From positions 3,899,501-3,963,500 of the forward strand of contig JAFCIZ010000005.1 of NCBI GenBank assembly GCA_017871115.1: a stretch of 64,000 bases of DNA, in the 5' to 3' direction. The translations under genes and the position numbers were made by a program. Under the pieces are notes generated by a model, which was not told where the DNA came from, searched no databases, and saw only the letters and a list, made by a program, of their open reading frames with translations. This DNA is from Cunninghamella blakesleeana. Taxonomy: Eukaryota; Mucoromycota; Mucoromycetes; Mucorales; Cunninghamellaceae. This document shows positions 9,773 to 22,141 of the stretch, one piece after another. Each line of letters starts with the position of its first letter. Within the stretch, counting starts at the first letter, position 1.

Positions 9773-12700
9773 CTTTCTATTCCTACTGGATATTTCTAAA
9801 GGGAGATTTCAATCTATTCTTCGTTTTAAAAGTTTACTTTGAGTAATTTTTCTATGTATTGAAGCGCCGATTGAATGCTTTTATGCGCGCGCTTGGATAA
9901 AGTCCCAAATAGATCAATAATAATTCATGTTTAAATTATTATTCAGTTAAAAATATATACAAGTTATTTATTGTACATTAATGAATAGATGAAGAGTCTA
10001 CCGCTGAAATTATATGTTATTGAATCAAACGCTTCAATAATAGTAGATGAATAACAAGTAAACAGAGCGGTAATAAAGGTTTTACTTTTCATTTATAAAT
10101 CCGTTTTTTAAAGGAACTTTAATTGGTTTATTTTACATAATGTCAAAATGTCAAGAAAGTGATCTATTTTTTTATTATTATAATAATTTATAGTGGTGTA
10201 TGTAATATATGGCAAGCTGAATAAATATAGCTCCTAGGTAAACAAAAAAAAAGGCCTATAGCTGTTAAAAAATAAAAATGATAATCTTTTAATTCACATT
10301 TTAGATGAATAAAAACACAAAAATATCATTTTTGTAAATATAAATGGTACATGTATAATATGTAAATTTTTGAAAGTCTATAAATTAATTTTTAACGAAT
10401 ATAAAACAAGCTCTACTTTTTATTGAATTATATATATATTAATTGTAGCATAATTAACTAATTTGTATATAAAACTTTTTTTTCGAATAATTACGATGGA
10501 TTCATTTGACCTATTAGTTATTATTATATTACTTATGACGGGAACATTATTGGAAAGCAGACATTTGCTTTTTAAGTTAAAAATATCATTTCGGTTATAC
10601 ATATAGTTATATAAATGAAATTAATCTACATCTTTATCTTTCTGAGTGAATAGAAAAGATTTATTGATTCATTTTATTATTATTATTAGTATTATTTATG
10701 ACTCGCCATTGGTGATTGTCTTTTATTGCACTTTCTTTCTCTTGATTATCTTTAATAATTGCTAGTATTAGCCTTTTATTATTTATTCCTAATAACTATT
10801 ATTTAAAACTTTTGATGGTTTTTTCTTATATGGCAAGTAAATATATCCTTTTATAATATTATTATCGCGTATTAATGGATTGTTTACCTATTTTTGATAG
10901 TATAGCGAATCTACCTTATATATCTTTGAGAAAATATAAATAGATCATCCATCTTGTAATTATTTTTGGTTCTTATTTACTAATATTTTTGATTTCTATG
11001 CGCTATGGATCTACACACACTTTTACGTCTCTTCCTTTACATCTTAATAACAGTATCTATATTTAAAATATGATATTAGATGCAATGGAAAACTATATAA
11101 ATATATAAGTATAGATTGTCGATGCACTAACTATTTGTAATGTTCTGGGCCGATGGATGACATCGTAAAAAAAAAAAAAAGGCTCAAAAATTGTTAACTT
11201 GAATTTCAGAGTTTAGTCTTGCGATTCGTTTTGGAGGTTTTTTTTTTACTGTTGTATGGTGATAAAAAATGCCCAAAGGTAATTGAACTTGACTAAAGTG
11301 GATATTTGAGATGATTTAATGCAAAGCTCCCAAAGATATCATGTGAAGGTATGGAAAAAAGAAAAGAGAATGTGCAATTAGCAAATTATGTTAATTTATT
11401 GTTCAAGATTATCAAGGATTCATTTGATTCAGTATAAAATAGCTTTTTATTTTATTCAAGATGGTCTGGTGCTACTCTTTTGGCTGTATATTACCCAATA
11501 AAGTGAACTTGATTATGATCTTATTTACTTTCTCGATACATAGTTAACATTTTTCATTTTATATACAAACTTTTTATTATATTTAATTGCTATATAGGTA
11601 AAGATTTTAACCAGGTGTAACAGTTTTTAGTGGTAACACATTTGTCTTGGAAGTAAATTTTTATACTAATATTATTCTACCCTAACTACATTTTACCACT
11701 CTATTGGTTATTTAACAAAATGCAGTGAGACCCCAGTATCAATCTGTATTTTATTATTAATAAATAAATCCTACTTTTTTTTAAAAAAGAAAAAAATGCA
11801 AAAAAAAATCAGAGTGAGCAAGAAATTAAAAAATTTACAAAAAGGGATTTTTTTTAAAAATAATAGCGCCGATCAATTTGTTATTACTAGGTTCCAATTT
11901 TTTTTTTTTTCATCGCCATTCTTTTTTTAAAAAAAGTGTTACATTATATAAAATCTATCTTAAATATATACATTATTAAATTATAATATATATATATATA
12001 AATAATACAATTTGTTTATTTAATCATTATATATTTTTATTCTTTAATAGTATTCATGCTTTTATTTTATTTTTTAAAAGAATTTCATTCAAACTGAGTT
12101 GTTTATTGAGCATTTGACAAAAGTTGATCTTTTTTTTATCCATTATTTTCAGTCACTTTCAAGTGAAACTAAAAAAAAAACTACTAACATTAAGCGTTTC
12201 ATGTTATTGACTTAAAATAAACCACTTTTAAAACAGTATAAAATAAAAAGTCATTGTTTGGATTGCCTCTTGGATTTTTAAACTATTAAAAATCTATAGA
12301 TCCTAATTATGTTTTTTTGTATGATATAAACCATTAGTAAACATTAAAATACAATAATAAAATACGTCAATGTATGTATTGTATCAAATGGTATAAAAAG
12401 AACAAAAGGAAAAAAATTTCGATCCGAGATCAGAAATAAAAAAATTTTTCACATATCTGACTCTGTATTTATTTATTTTTTAGTTCATACATAGATTAAT
12501 GCTAAATTAATTATGTATATAGAAGATAAAATAAGAGCCATTCATTCTATATATAAACAATTAAGAAGGGCTTGAATTTTTTTAAGATCCAGAAGTTTCT
12601 TTAAATAACAATTTACGTTGTTTTCCGGAACTAGCATTAATGATGCATAATATTTAATCTTTTCTATAATTCAACCTATCTTATCATTATCATATTATCT

Positions 12701-13494
12701 AATGATAAAAGATAGATAGAAAGAGAGAAAGAGAAAGAATGAGATAAAGAAAAAAAATTATATAAATTTGTAATGAATATTGTTCTTTATTGTTACAAAA
12801 TGTAAATCATTATGCTTTTAATGGAATATTATCATGTAAAAAAAAAATCTTATTATAAAGCATGGAATGGAATTTCTTTTTTTTATTATATATATTCAAC
12901 TCTCTTGGTGATTTAGGTTCTATAAATAATATCAACTCCGTTTCAATGGATGGACTTTATTATCTAACAACCTGCCAATAAAATTAATAGTTTGATTATA
13001 CTGGTATATTAATAAAGTGATATCATTCTTCTCTTATTTAAAGTTTAGATATACTGTTTTAGACTCGATTTTTGTTTAAATTTTTTTTCCTTTTTTTAAT
13101 TTATTAAGTTTAAAAAAAATAATAAGGTACAAAAAAAAAAAAGTTAAAAAAAAGGTTAAAAGAAAGTAAAATAATAAGGCGTTAATAAAGATGTACAATG
13201 GGGAGAGAGAATAATAATAATAAAAATAAAAAATAAAAAGTAAAAAATAAAAATAAGGTAATCGACATATCAAATGAAGTGATAGGTTATATAGAAAAAA
13301 ATATAAAAGTACATAAATAAATATAAATAGAAAAAAAAAAGTTAATTATACACATAAGAATAATAAATAAATAAAAAAAAAAGGTAATTGAATAAAATAA
13401 AGTTGACAGATTTGAAAGGTAATGGGTAACTATTTCATAAATTACATTTGGAATACTTTTTTTTTTTAAAAAAATAAAAAAATAGGTAGAGAAT
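9773..13494. other. 3.7-kb gene-empty region
   Basis: RPL39 promoter side up to about 9900, then some 3.5 kb in which I see no supported gene on either strand. It has less homopolymer than other intergenic DNA (about 10,000–12,700), so it may contain decayed coding or transposon sequence, but no protein motif or terminal repeat could be recognised. The 60-codon minus frame at 10420–10602 has no recognisable features. Downstream it grades into AT-rich 3' flank of the sugar transporter. Confidence 0.5.
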
Positions 13495-15220
13495 TTAATT
13501 CACTACTTCAACTTCTTTCTTTTCTTGCTTATAATCACTACCATTGCTTGAACCAGATTCAGCTTGATGTTCTACACCTTCAGATTTTTCATCGGCTTCG
13601 TCAAGATCCTTACCGGTAGTTTCAGGCATGAAGAAGGCAATGAATAAGAAACCGACGAAATTGATAACAACAAAGACGATGAAGGCATTCTTTCCTAAAC
13701 CATCACTCATGTAAGGCCATAAGAAGTTGATAAGGAAATTCATGAACCAGTTGGAAGAACTACCAAGAGCAGAAGCGGAAGCTAAAGCATGCATAGGAAC
13801 TAATTCAGGAGCAATGAACCAAGGAATGACACCACAACCAAGGGAATAGAAACCAATGTAAATAACAGCAGCAGCAATAACAACGCCACCAAGGTGAGTA
13901 TTATGGGAACCGACTACCATTAAAATACAACCAACGGTACAACCAAATAAGGAAGCCAACATTAAATTCTTACGACCTAATTTATGGACAAACATGACAG
14001 AGACTAAAGTAGCAATAGTGTTGACAGCACCATCAATTAAAGAAAGAGTAGTAGCTTGTTTTCTGTCACCATTGAAGATATCAGTGAAAATACCAACGGA
14101 ATAAACAGACATAGGACCAATACCACCAGCTTGGTTATAAGCTTGAATTACCATGATAATAATTGTACGCCATGAGATATGTCTATCTTTGAAACTAACT
14201 AAATCCCAAATAGACATGGTAGGAGTAGCATTTTCGGTTTCGCGTTGACGAGCAGCTAACAAAGCAGCAAATTCTTCTTCGATATCAGCACCAGCACGTA
14301 ATTTTTGTAAAGCAGCAGCAGCACGATCGTATTCTTTATTAGCACAGAGACGACGAGGACATTCGACAGTGAAAACTAATAAAAGAACCAATTGAATAGC
14401 AGCAAGAATGGCAGAGATACCCCAGAGGAAACGCCATAAAGGATCATAACTCATATAAAGACCACAGACTTGAGCAAATAACACACCAGCATTTAAGAAG
14501 AGTTCAAACAAACTACCTAAAGCACCACGAGCTTTGTTGGTAGAGATTTCAGATACATAAATAGCAACAGAAGAACCGCACATACCTGCTGCAATACCAA
14601 CAATAGCACGACCAATGGAATACATAGGTGCATTAATACCAACAGCAGAAATTACGTTACCAATAATGAATAAAAGACAGGTAATCATAATGTTATGACG
14701 ACGGCCAAAGTAGACGTTACTGTATTTTGAAACAAAAGATCCTACCACACCACCAATAGGATAGGCAGAAATAGTATGACCCCTATAATATATATTAAAT
14801 AAATATTTTTAAAACCAAAAAGAAAATATAATTATATTAATGAAAAGAACTTTTTATGTATCGCGCGGATTTAACAACAATAATAATTATAATAATTGTA
14901 TATTTTATTTACCATGTAAGATGGTCCATAGGCATACAAGGTGGTAAAGGTCCTCCAGAATTACCACCAGTACAGTTAGTAATAGCTTCGGTAGGCATAT
15001 TAGGTACACCTATATAATATTAAAATAGAATATAAATATAATTGCATAAGTATTTATTTATGTGTTTATTTTTTGACATATTATGAATCTATGGAATTGA
15101 GTGAATAATATATTTACCAATAGCCCAACCAACTTGGAAACCTGAAAATGCGGCAATAGTAGCGCATACAGCCATATATAATGGGTAACCCATTTCATGA
15201 GACTTTGTTTGTGTTGTCAT
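13495..15220 (-). CDS. MFS sugar transporter (hexose porter family)
   Basis: Plasma-membrane sugar/proton porter of the major facilitator superfamily. Minus-strand exons 15118–15220, 14913–15009 and 13495–14782 give 495 residues, the usual length. It starts MTTQTKSHEMGYPLYMAVCA; membrane helix 1 contains FSGFQVGWAIG. The first extracellular loop is Cys- and Gly-rich (NCTGGNSGGPLPPC). Family marks: FGRRHN between helices 2 and 3, GRAIVGIAAG, RGALGSLFE, QAYNQAGGIGPMSVYS in helix 7, HKLGRKN, PWFIAPELVP and the C-terminal PETTGKDLDE. The usual PESPRWL after helix 6 is altered to VECPRRLC. The tail is acidic and hydrophilic. Resembles GLUT-like glucose porters; substrate not determined. Confidence 0.93.
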
Positions 15221-16954
15221 ATTGATATATATATGTATATATGTTGATTTTAATTAATATATTAATAAAAAAGAAAATAGGTATCAAAAGAAAAAAAGAA
15301 AAAGAGAAAGAGAAAAAATAAAAAAGCTACCAGAGCTTAATATATTAAGTAATAAAAAAAAAGAAGAATGAATATAAAATAAAAAATAAGAAGATATAAA
15401 AAATAATAAAAAGGATTTGCTTTTTTGTTTTTTTGTTATCTAAAGACAAATTAATAAAAAGGGAAAAGAAAAGTAAAAAAAATAAATTCGATAGCTGACT
15501 TTTTATAAAAAAAAATTCAATAGGGTATTTTTATTTTTTTACCTTATGTTGATATATTTCTAAAAAGGGATTAGGTTAATATACCCCACAATCTAAGGTC
15601 TATGATTCGTCATGAAATCAAAACCACACGGACTTTAAATCGACTTTATGGCCATCTTAAATAACGAACCTTTTTTTTTCTACACCTATCATATTAATTA
15701 ATTGAATTAAAATTTATACTGGCCCTTTTGGTTTTTCTTCTCGCTCTCTTCAAGGGTAACCCCACCCAATCAAAATCATATAAGAATAAAAAGTTTTTAT
15801 ATATACTCCCCCATTTTTTTTTTACTCTTTCACTCTCTCTTTTTTCTTCTTTTCTCTTCCCCCCATTTTTTTTTGAAATTACCTTTTTTTAACGCTCGTG
15901 TGAATTATACTTGGTGTACCCTCTATGATGAAATTATATTATATTTGATACTCAATCCATTGTGGTTTTTTTTTTTTTTACTCTGGTCAACTTTTTTTTT
16001 TTTGAAACTCAATAAGTAACCCATCAATGTAATAATAAATAATACTACTAATAATAAAGGAATTGCTATTTTTTATGACAAATAATTTTTTTAGATCAGA
16101 GGAAAAACTCGAAATTGAGATCGGTTGTCAGCCTCATTTGGGAAACTTAAAAAAAAACAAAAAAAAAAAAATACCGGTACTAAAGAACCTTAAACCTCCA
16201 CAATAATATTTTTTGTTTGTAATCAGCTTGTGTTTTTATTTCTGTGATACATGTGAAGATTGAAAATTTACTAGATATTCTCATCATACTCCCTTTTAAA
16301 TACTATATATAATTATAATACACTGATCGTCCTTAAATATATATTTCTTTGATAAAATTATATTCATTATCTTTATCTTATCATTACTTTACGAACAATT
16401 AAAATAACTATATAAAGATTTAATTTAATAAATGTTTTTTTTTTTTTTAAAAAAAAAAGATAGTTTTCTTTTTCAATAGAAATCAACAATAGCAACAACA
16501 ATGTCCAATTTTTTTGACTAGTATTTTTTTTTTTTATTTTATTCTCGCTAAATTATTCTCATTATGAATTATAGATGTATTTTTCCCATCAATATACCTA
16601 AACCTGTATATTCAACTCTCATTATACTTAACTATTTTATATAAAACACATGACTCACCCTAAAACAATCAAACAATAAGATTTTTTTTTTTTTTTTTAC
16701 ATATTTTATTAAAAACAAATAAAAAAATAATACATGTACATATGTATATATATCTAACTAAAAAGAGTTTCACACGTTTTATTTTTTTTATTTTTTTTTG
16801 TTTATTTATATATTGTTATTTCATTTCCCCACACATGTTAAAACCCCACTTTTCATTGACATCAACCCTAAAAAAGCAACCAATTCACGATGTATATTTA
16901 TTATATATATTAACCATTTATTTAAAAAAAAAAATACAACTACAACTATTATTA
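15221..16954. other. Intergenic, upstream of sugar transporter
   Basis: Promoter side of the sugar transporter and 3' flank of the EEP-family gene. Pyrimidine tracts at about 15,735–15,900 and a T-tract/A-tract junction near 16,434–16,460. A less biased patch at 15,590–15,670 has no recognised feature. No gene seen. Confidence 0.5.
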
Positions 16955-18000
16955 TTATACAGTGAGGTTTCTCCAATAATTTCTTCTTACTGACCAATAT
17001 TCATAAGGGTTTGATTTATACGAAGCATCAAAATCTACTTGGATCATTAACCATTGATGATCACTTAACTTATAATCTGCATTACCAAACCATCGATGAG
17101 TCAGATTTAAATTTCGAATCAACGTCCAATCCAATTTTGCTTTGAAAAGTCCAAAATAAGCAGGATTGTGTAAAGTAACATGATGAGTAGGCCATGCATC
17201 ATAAAATCCAGGATTTCTTATATTTTGGATAACATCCTTTGAAAATCCACTGAGCCAACACCCTAACCATAATACGCATTCTTTTAACCAAGGTGGTATT
17301 GTTGTTGTGGTTGCTGCTGTCATCCATTCAATCCATTTTAATAATGTTGAATTCAAAGTTAATAAACGAGTATTTAAAGGACCATCCATAACATGATAAT
17401 CTAATACTTGATGATCCCACCAAGATGATTCTGTTGTGCCTAATGATAAAAATCGATATCGATCCCTTGCATATTTAGGTGATAACCTTGCTATTGAATG
17501 TGCCATGGTATTCAAATCACCACATATTACTTGATGAGGATAAAGTTTTTGGTTTTTTTGGGCATGTTCAAATAACTCTGAAAAGGCAGATATTCTACCA
17601 ATTATACCTGTAAATACCTATGTATATTAAATATATATGTATAATAAAAAAATAAAAAATAGATATAGAGAAATGATAATTAAAGTTAGTGTTGTTTGAG
17701 ATTTAGAGTTGATCTTCTCATTTTTTCCTCCTCTTCTTCTTCTTCTTTTCCTTCTATATGATATAAGACTAAATAAATAAATAAAAAAAAATAAAAAATA
17801 AAAAAAACTTCCCACTCAGCTTCGCTCTCACTCTCTTTCACACTTTTTTCTTCCTCTGTTTCCATTTATTATTTATTTATTTATTTACTAGTTGTTTACC
17901 TCCAAATGAACGTTGTAACATAAGATGGGAGGACAAGAATGTTTTTCAATGACACCAACCAATGAATAACGTCTATAATATTAGTAACAAACCAAAATCA

Positions 18001-18032
<32 letters not shown>

Positions 18033-18456
18033 ATAAGTATAATTGTTGAGTACCATTTCCCCCACATATATTTATATATATTTATATATATATCTTTAAC
18101 TTTCTTTTCTTTTTTCTTTTTTCACACTCTAATTGATTTTGTTTTTTTTTGTTTTTTTAAAGTTTACTAAATCACGATATACTTACTTTCCCTTTCTTGG
18201 TTCATTTAACAAATGACCATCCTTATCCCATTTAAAAGGTTGATATTTATGATCTATTACTTGTACATTGAAATCATATTTTGATAGGATAGCATTTCCA
18301 TGAAAACCTCCGCCCTAAAAAAAACCAACAAAAATAAATAAAAAGGAAGTAATTAAGAGTTAAAATATAGATATACAGATATATATATGCAAGTATTAAT
18401 TTTTTATTATTATTATTTTCTCTTTCTATAATTAAATATGTACATATATGTATATG

Positions 18457-18502
<46 letters not shown>

Positions 18503-18706
18503 CAACTTACTTGGTCTCTAGATTTTCTTAAAGGACTATAAAGTTCTAAAAATTCACATACAAAAACACCTTTCATATTTAAACTTTTGCATAATTCCTC
18601 CATATGGTTTCTATTTCCAGATCTTTCACAATCAATATCTATTTCTTGTAATATACATACATCGGGCGCTAATCTTTTTATTTCTTCAATTATACCATCA
18701 GCTTCT

Positions 18707-18748
<42 letters not shown>

Positions 18749-18961
18749 CCTTTTTTATTTTTAAAAAAAGAATGGACTTAACGTTGTACATGTATATATT
18801 TCTATTTTCATTGTTTTCATTTATTTTATTTTATTACCATAATTACGTTCCACATTCCATTGTAATATTGTTATGTCTGTTTCTTTGTGTTTATTATTGT
18901 ATAAAGATTTATTTTCAGATCTATAATCATATTCTAACAATTCCCCAGGAGAGAGTTCCAT
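16955..18961 (-). CDS. Endonuclease/exonuclease/phosphatase-fold protein
   Basis: Member of the DNase I-like EEP superfamily of metal-dependent phosphodiesterases; the substrate cannot be told from sequence. Five minus-strand exons: 18838–18961, 18511–18704, 18187–18314, 17900–17972 and 16955–17617, in phase throughout, 393 residues. Catalytic motifs in order: ILQWNVER (Asn), CILQEIDID (metal-binding Glu), GGGFHGNAILSKY, YNVHLEV, ICGDLNT (Asp/Asn), LDWTLIR and SDHQWLMIQV (final Asp-His). An upstream in-frame ATG (19076–19078) would add a 39-residue hydrophobic leader. I prefer 18961 because the conserved domain starts soon after; a membrane-anchored longer form is possible. Intron 1 is mostly (TA)n. 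Confidence 0.9.
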
Positions 18962-19506
18962 AATATAAAAAATAATAATGAATAAATGAAAATGAAACAG
19001 AAAAGGAAAGAGAGAAAGTATAAAATTAGCTGGGAATAAAATTAAGTTTTCGTTAAATTTTTTTTTCCAACCAATCAAAACCCTGTTCCTTTTTTTATAT
19101 GTATAGCAAACATTTATGATCCCATACTTACAAAATTTTTATAGAATGTATCATGATTAATAATAAATGAAAATATAAAATACATTTTGCTAAATTATAG
19201 CGATATATGTATATGATTGATATAAATAATAAAAATATGTATGTGCAAAAAAAAGTAAATTTCATAAAAAAAAGAATAATACCCTTACATGCGTAATTGT
19301 AATTTCATGACTATAAAAAATTATTTGCACTAATTTTTAATTAAAAGGTGGATATTATTAAAAAGACACTTTTATATGTATTTACGTAAAAATATAATAA
19401 AATATATATTTTTATTCATTTTTATTTTATAAAATCAAGCATACCAATTAGAATACTTTGATTTTAATTCATAAAATGTTTTAAATTAATAAATCAAAAT
19501 AGTTTT
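18962..19506. other. Divergent intergenic region
   Basis: Between the start of the EEP-family gene and the F-box relic. AT-rich with no recognisable element apart from a possible hydrophobic N-terminal extension of the EEP gene (18962–19078, minus). Confidence 0.5.
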
Positions 19507-19845
19507 TTGACATATATGGCTATTTTTGTGGGACGGATGAGTTATTTATCCACTGAAACCAAAAAAAGGTATCTTTCTAATAATATCGACAGTAGTAACA
19601 TATATATTATATCATCAACGCCAACTTTAAAGAATGAAATAAAGATAGATTGTATGATCATTGATATACCTCGTTTGCAATTGGATAAATTAATAGTTTG
19701 TTACCTTCGAGGTGAAATACTTGGATCGTTTTCTTTGGGAAATACACTAATTAAAGTAATGATAAATCAAATTGATTTAAAAAATACTTTCAAAGTTGAA
19801 AAACATACTACTGCATTCTGCGAAAAATGTCGTCACAAATTGTAA
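19507..19845 (+). pseudogene. Decayed C-terminal fragment of an F-box protein
   Basis: An open frame of 112 codons whose middle (CMIIDIPRLQLDKLIVC) matches the C-terminal part of the intact F-box gene 2 kb downstream (YMIIDIPHLHMDKLIIC). DNA on either side also aligns with about 21880–22060 of that gene. No F-box is present. It is best read as a remnant of a tandem duplicate, still open by chance or recently broken; a short expressed protein is less likely. Confidence 0.65.
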
Positions 19846-20128
19846 ATATGTTGATATTTTTCACTTACTGATTTATGACTTATTATTATACTACTGTCTT
19901 TTTCCTTCAATATTACAATAATAAAAAGAAGGAGTAGCCATATTTAATAACGTTGTTTATGATTTTGTTAAAAAGCTAGATGCCAACGTGTTGAATAATC
20001 GTACAAATTGTAAAAAATTCCAAACTTTAATTTTTTTTAGTGGTTGGCCATTTAAATTTTTTATATTTTTACTGCGACATTTTTTCCTCTTTTTTTTCCA
20101 ACTTGTAGAAATATACTTTATATAATAA

Positions 20129-22141
20129 ATGAATTGTTTACCTAATGAACTTCTTCAACATATATTTTCTTTTTTATCACAAAGATACATTTCAACTTGT
20201 TCCATTATTTGTAAAAAATGGTTAGTGTTGACACGCGATCCACAGTTCTATAAAACAATTCATTTCTATTCAGAAAAACAACTAATAAAGTTCTTGGACA
20301 TAGCTACCACTTTGAAATTAACAAAAAACAATATACCTGTTGGACAATGTGTTTCTGTTTTAAACATAGAAAGGAAGGTTTATAGCATATCAGAGCGATT
20401 GGATGATTTGTATTATTACTGTCCTAATGTAACAGTCGTAAATGGATTATTTTCAGACAGTTTTTTTCCTTGGTCAAGATTAAGTACTATTCCATTTTGG
20501 TTTACAAACTACGATCGTTCCTTATCTTATAATAAAAGGCATGATATGATTAGATCATTAAGCTATACCATAAAACAGAGTAATACTGATAATACTAGTA
20601 TTATTCAAATACAAACAGATAAAAAAAAAAGACATCGTTTGACTAGATATTCACATAGTGGTAGATCAATTAATAATAATAACAATAACAAAAGCTTTGT
20701 AGAACATTATGGAAAAACAATCTTTTTTTTATCACCATCTTCTTGGGTTCAATTGATAAGTTTGAGGTTGGATTTTAATAGAGATGGAGAAACAAATGGA
20801 AGAAGGAGAGCTGATACAATCTTTTATGAATTCGATGAACGCGTTTTGGATACCATACGAACAACTTGTCCTCAGCTCGAATCATTATACTTACAAGGTT
20901 TTTATATGAATTTATCTGATAGTTATCTTTCAACAGTCATTTCAACAACAAGAAATAAACCTATTTATCCTCATTCTTCTCTTAAACAACTACGGTTGTT
21001 TGATTGTAGTTTAAATGATATATTGTGTTTTGATTATATTTCAAAATCATACCCTAATATCATTGATTTATGTCTCGACTGTACTCGTTCTTCCTTGTTT
21101 TGGATGGATTATGATATTCAAGAATGGGAACAATATATGTTAACTCTTTTTAATATGGTCACCCAGTTTACTTTTTTAAAAATATTACGAGTAAATTTAC
21201 TGGGCTATCCACCAATAGAAAATATGCTATGGTTTAGTATGAAATTATATCAATGGCTCATGGACCATCCAACTCAAATAGAAGAGTTAGATTTTCCATT
21301 TGATTTATTAACAATTAAAAATGGATATTTAAATAAACTACAACCGCCGTCGTCTCAATCATTTTTATTACCATGTTACCAACAAAATGTTAATTTGAAT
21401 CATTCTTTGACCTATATTTGCCACTTAACAGCTCTTACTTTACATTTGGAAAATAATTTATCTCAAGTATTGGATTATTTACAAAGTGGGAATCACAATA
21501 ATCATGTATCTTTATCTATAACATCGTTAAAAATACAAAAATATAATTATAAAACGAGCAGCAGGTCATGTGAAGAAGGCAATTGTTTTTTTATATACCA
21601 GTGGTTAGATGCTTTTCCCAATGTAAAAAAATTACAACTACATGCAAGAATAAACATTAAAGCAGATACAAGAAATCAGAATATGGGTGATAATCAATAT
21701 GAACAAAAACAGACGGTTTATAAATTAAAAGAATTAAAAATTTCGAACGTTTTTATAGATATAACTAGTGATCAATTGAAGTTTTTTTTTGAATCTTGTC
21801 CATCCTTGCATATTTTGGAATTATCTTTTGTTAATTTTTTGCATACCAATAAAAACCCAACTCTACCATCTTTTGTACCATCTATCAAGGATGAAAATGA
21901 TTTGGATTACATGATTATTGATATACCACATTTACATATGGATAAATTAATAATTTGCGAACCAACATCTGGAAAAATTAGGGAGTGGAAAACTAAGGAA
22001 GGAAGACTTTACAAGTCAATAGTAACTGAAATGGGTTCAAAGAGTACTTATGAACTGGATCATATAGCTTATTCATCACCACCTGTAAATATGATTGTCA
22101 ATTGCAAATCGATAGATATATACCATGATCTGAATTTTTGA
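20129..22141 (+). CDS. F-box protein with LRR-like body
   Basis: Single exon, 670 residues. The N terminus is a clear F-box (CLPNELLQHIFSFLSQRYIS, CSIICKKWLVLTRDPQFYKT), the Skp1-binding part of SCF E3 ligases. The rest carries irregular leucine-rich segments (SLRLDFN, CPQLESLYLQGFYM, SLKQLRLFDCSLNDI, NIIDLCLDC, FLKILRVNLLGYP, IEELDFP, ALTLHLENN, VKKLQLHARI, LKELKISNVFIDI, LHILELSFVNF). This is typical of the expanded F-box/LRR families of Mucoromycota, which presumably select substrates with this region. Flanked on both sides by decayed relatives, so it belongs to a local tandem family. The target is unknown. Confidence 0.85.
   Translation: MNCLPNELLQHIFSFLSQRYISTCSIICKKWLVLTRDPQFYKTIHFYSEKQLIKFLDIATTLKLTKNNIPVGQCVSVLNIERKVYSISERLDDLYYYCPNVTVVNGLFSDSFFPWSRLSTIPFWFTNYDRSLSYNKRHDMIRSLSYTIKQSNTDNTSIIQIQTDKKKRHRLTRYSHSGRSINNNNNNKSFVEHYGKTIFFLSPSSWVQLISLRLDFNRDGETNGRRRADTIFYEFDERVLDTIRTTCPQLESLYLQGFYMNLSDSYLSTVISTTRNKPIYPHSSLKQLRLFDCSLNDILCFDYISKSYPNIIDLCLDCTRSSLFWMDYDIQEWEQYMLTLFNMVTQFTFLKILRVNLLGYPPIENMLWFSMKLYQWLMDHPTQIEELDFPFDLLTIKNGYLNKLQPPSSQSFLLPCYQQNVNLNHSLTYICHLTALTLHLENNLSQVLDYLQSGNHNNHVSLSITSLKIQKYNYKTSSRSCEEGNCFFIYQWLDAFPNVKKLQLHARINIKADTRNQNMGDNQYEQKQTVYKLKELKISNVFIDITSDQLKFFFESCPSLHILELSFVNFLHTNKNPTLPSFVPSIKDENDLDYMIIDIPHLHMDKLIICEPTSGKIREWKTKEGRLYKSIVTEMGSKSTYELDHIAYSSPPVNMIVNCKSIDIYHDLNF

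Noticed and set aside
10420..10602. 60-codon minus-strand frame in the gene-empty region
   Set aside because: Composition like random AT-rich DNA, no motif, no splice partners.
16742..16993. Plus-strand frame at the end of the EEP gene
   Set aside because: Antisense shadow and AT-rich flank; no features.
18962..19078. Longer start for the EEP-family protein at 19078
   Set aside because: Kept only as an alternative: the added leader is AT-driven and hydrophobic, and the conserved domain is complete from 18961.
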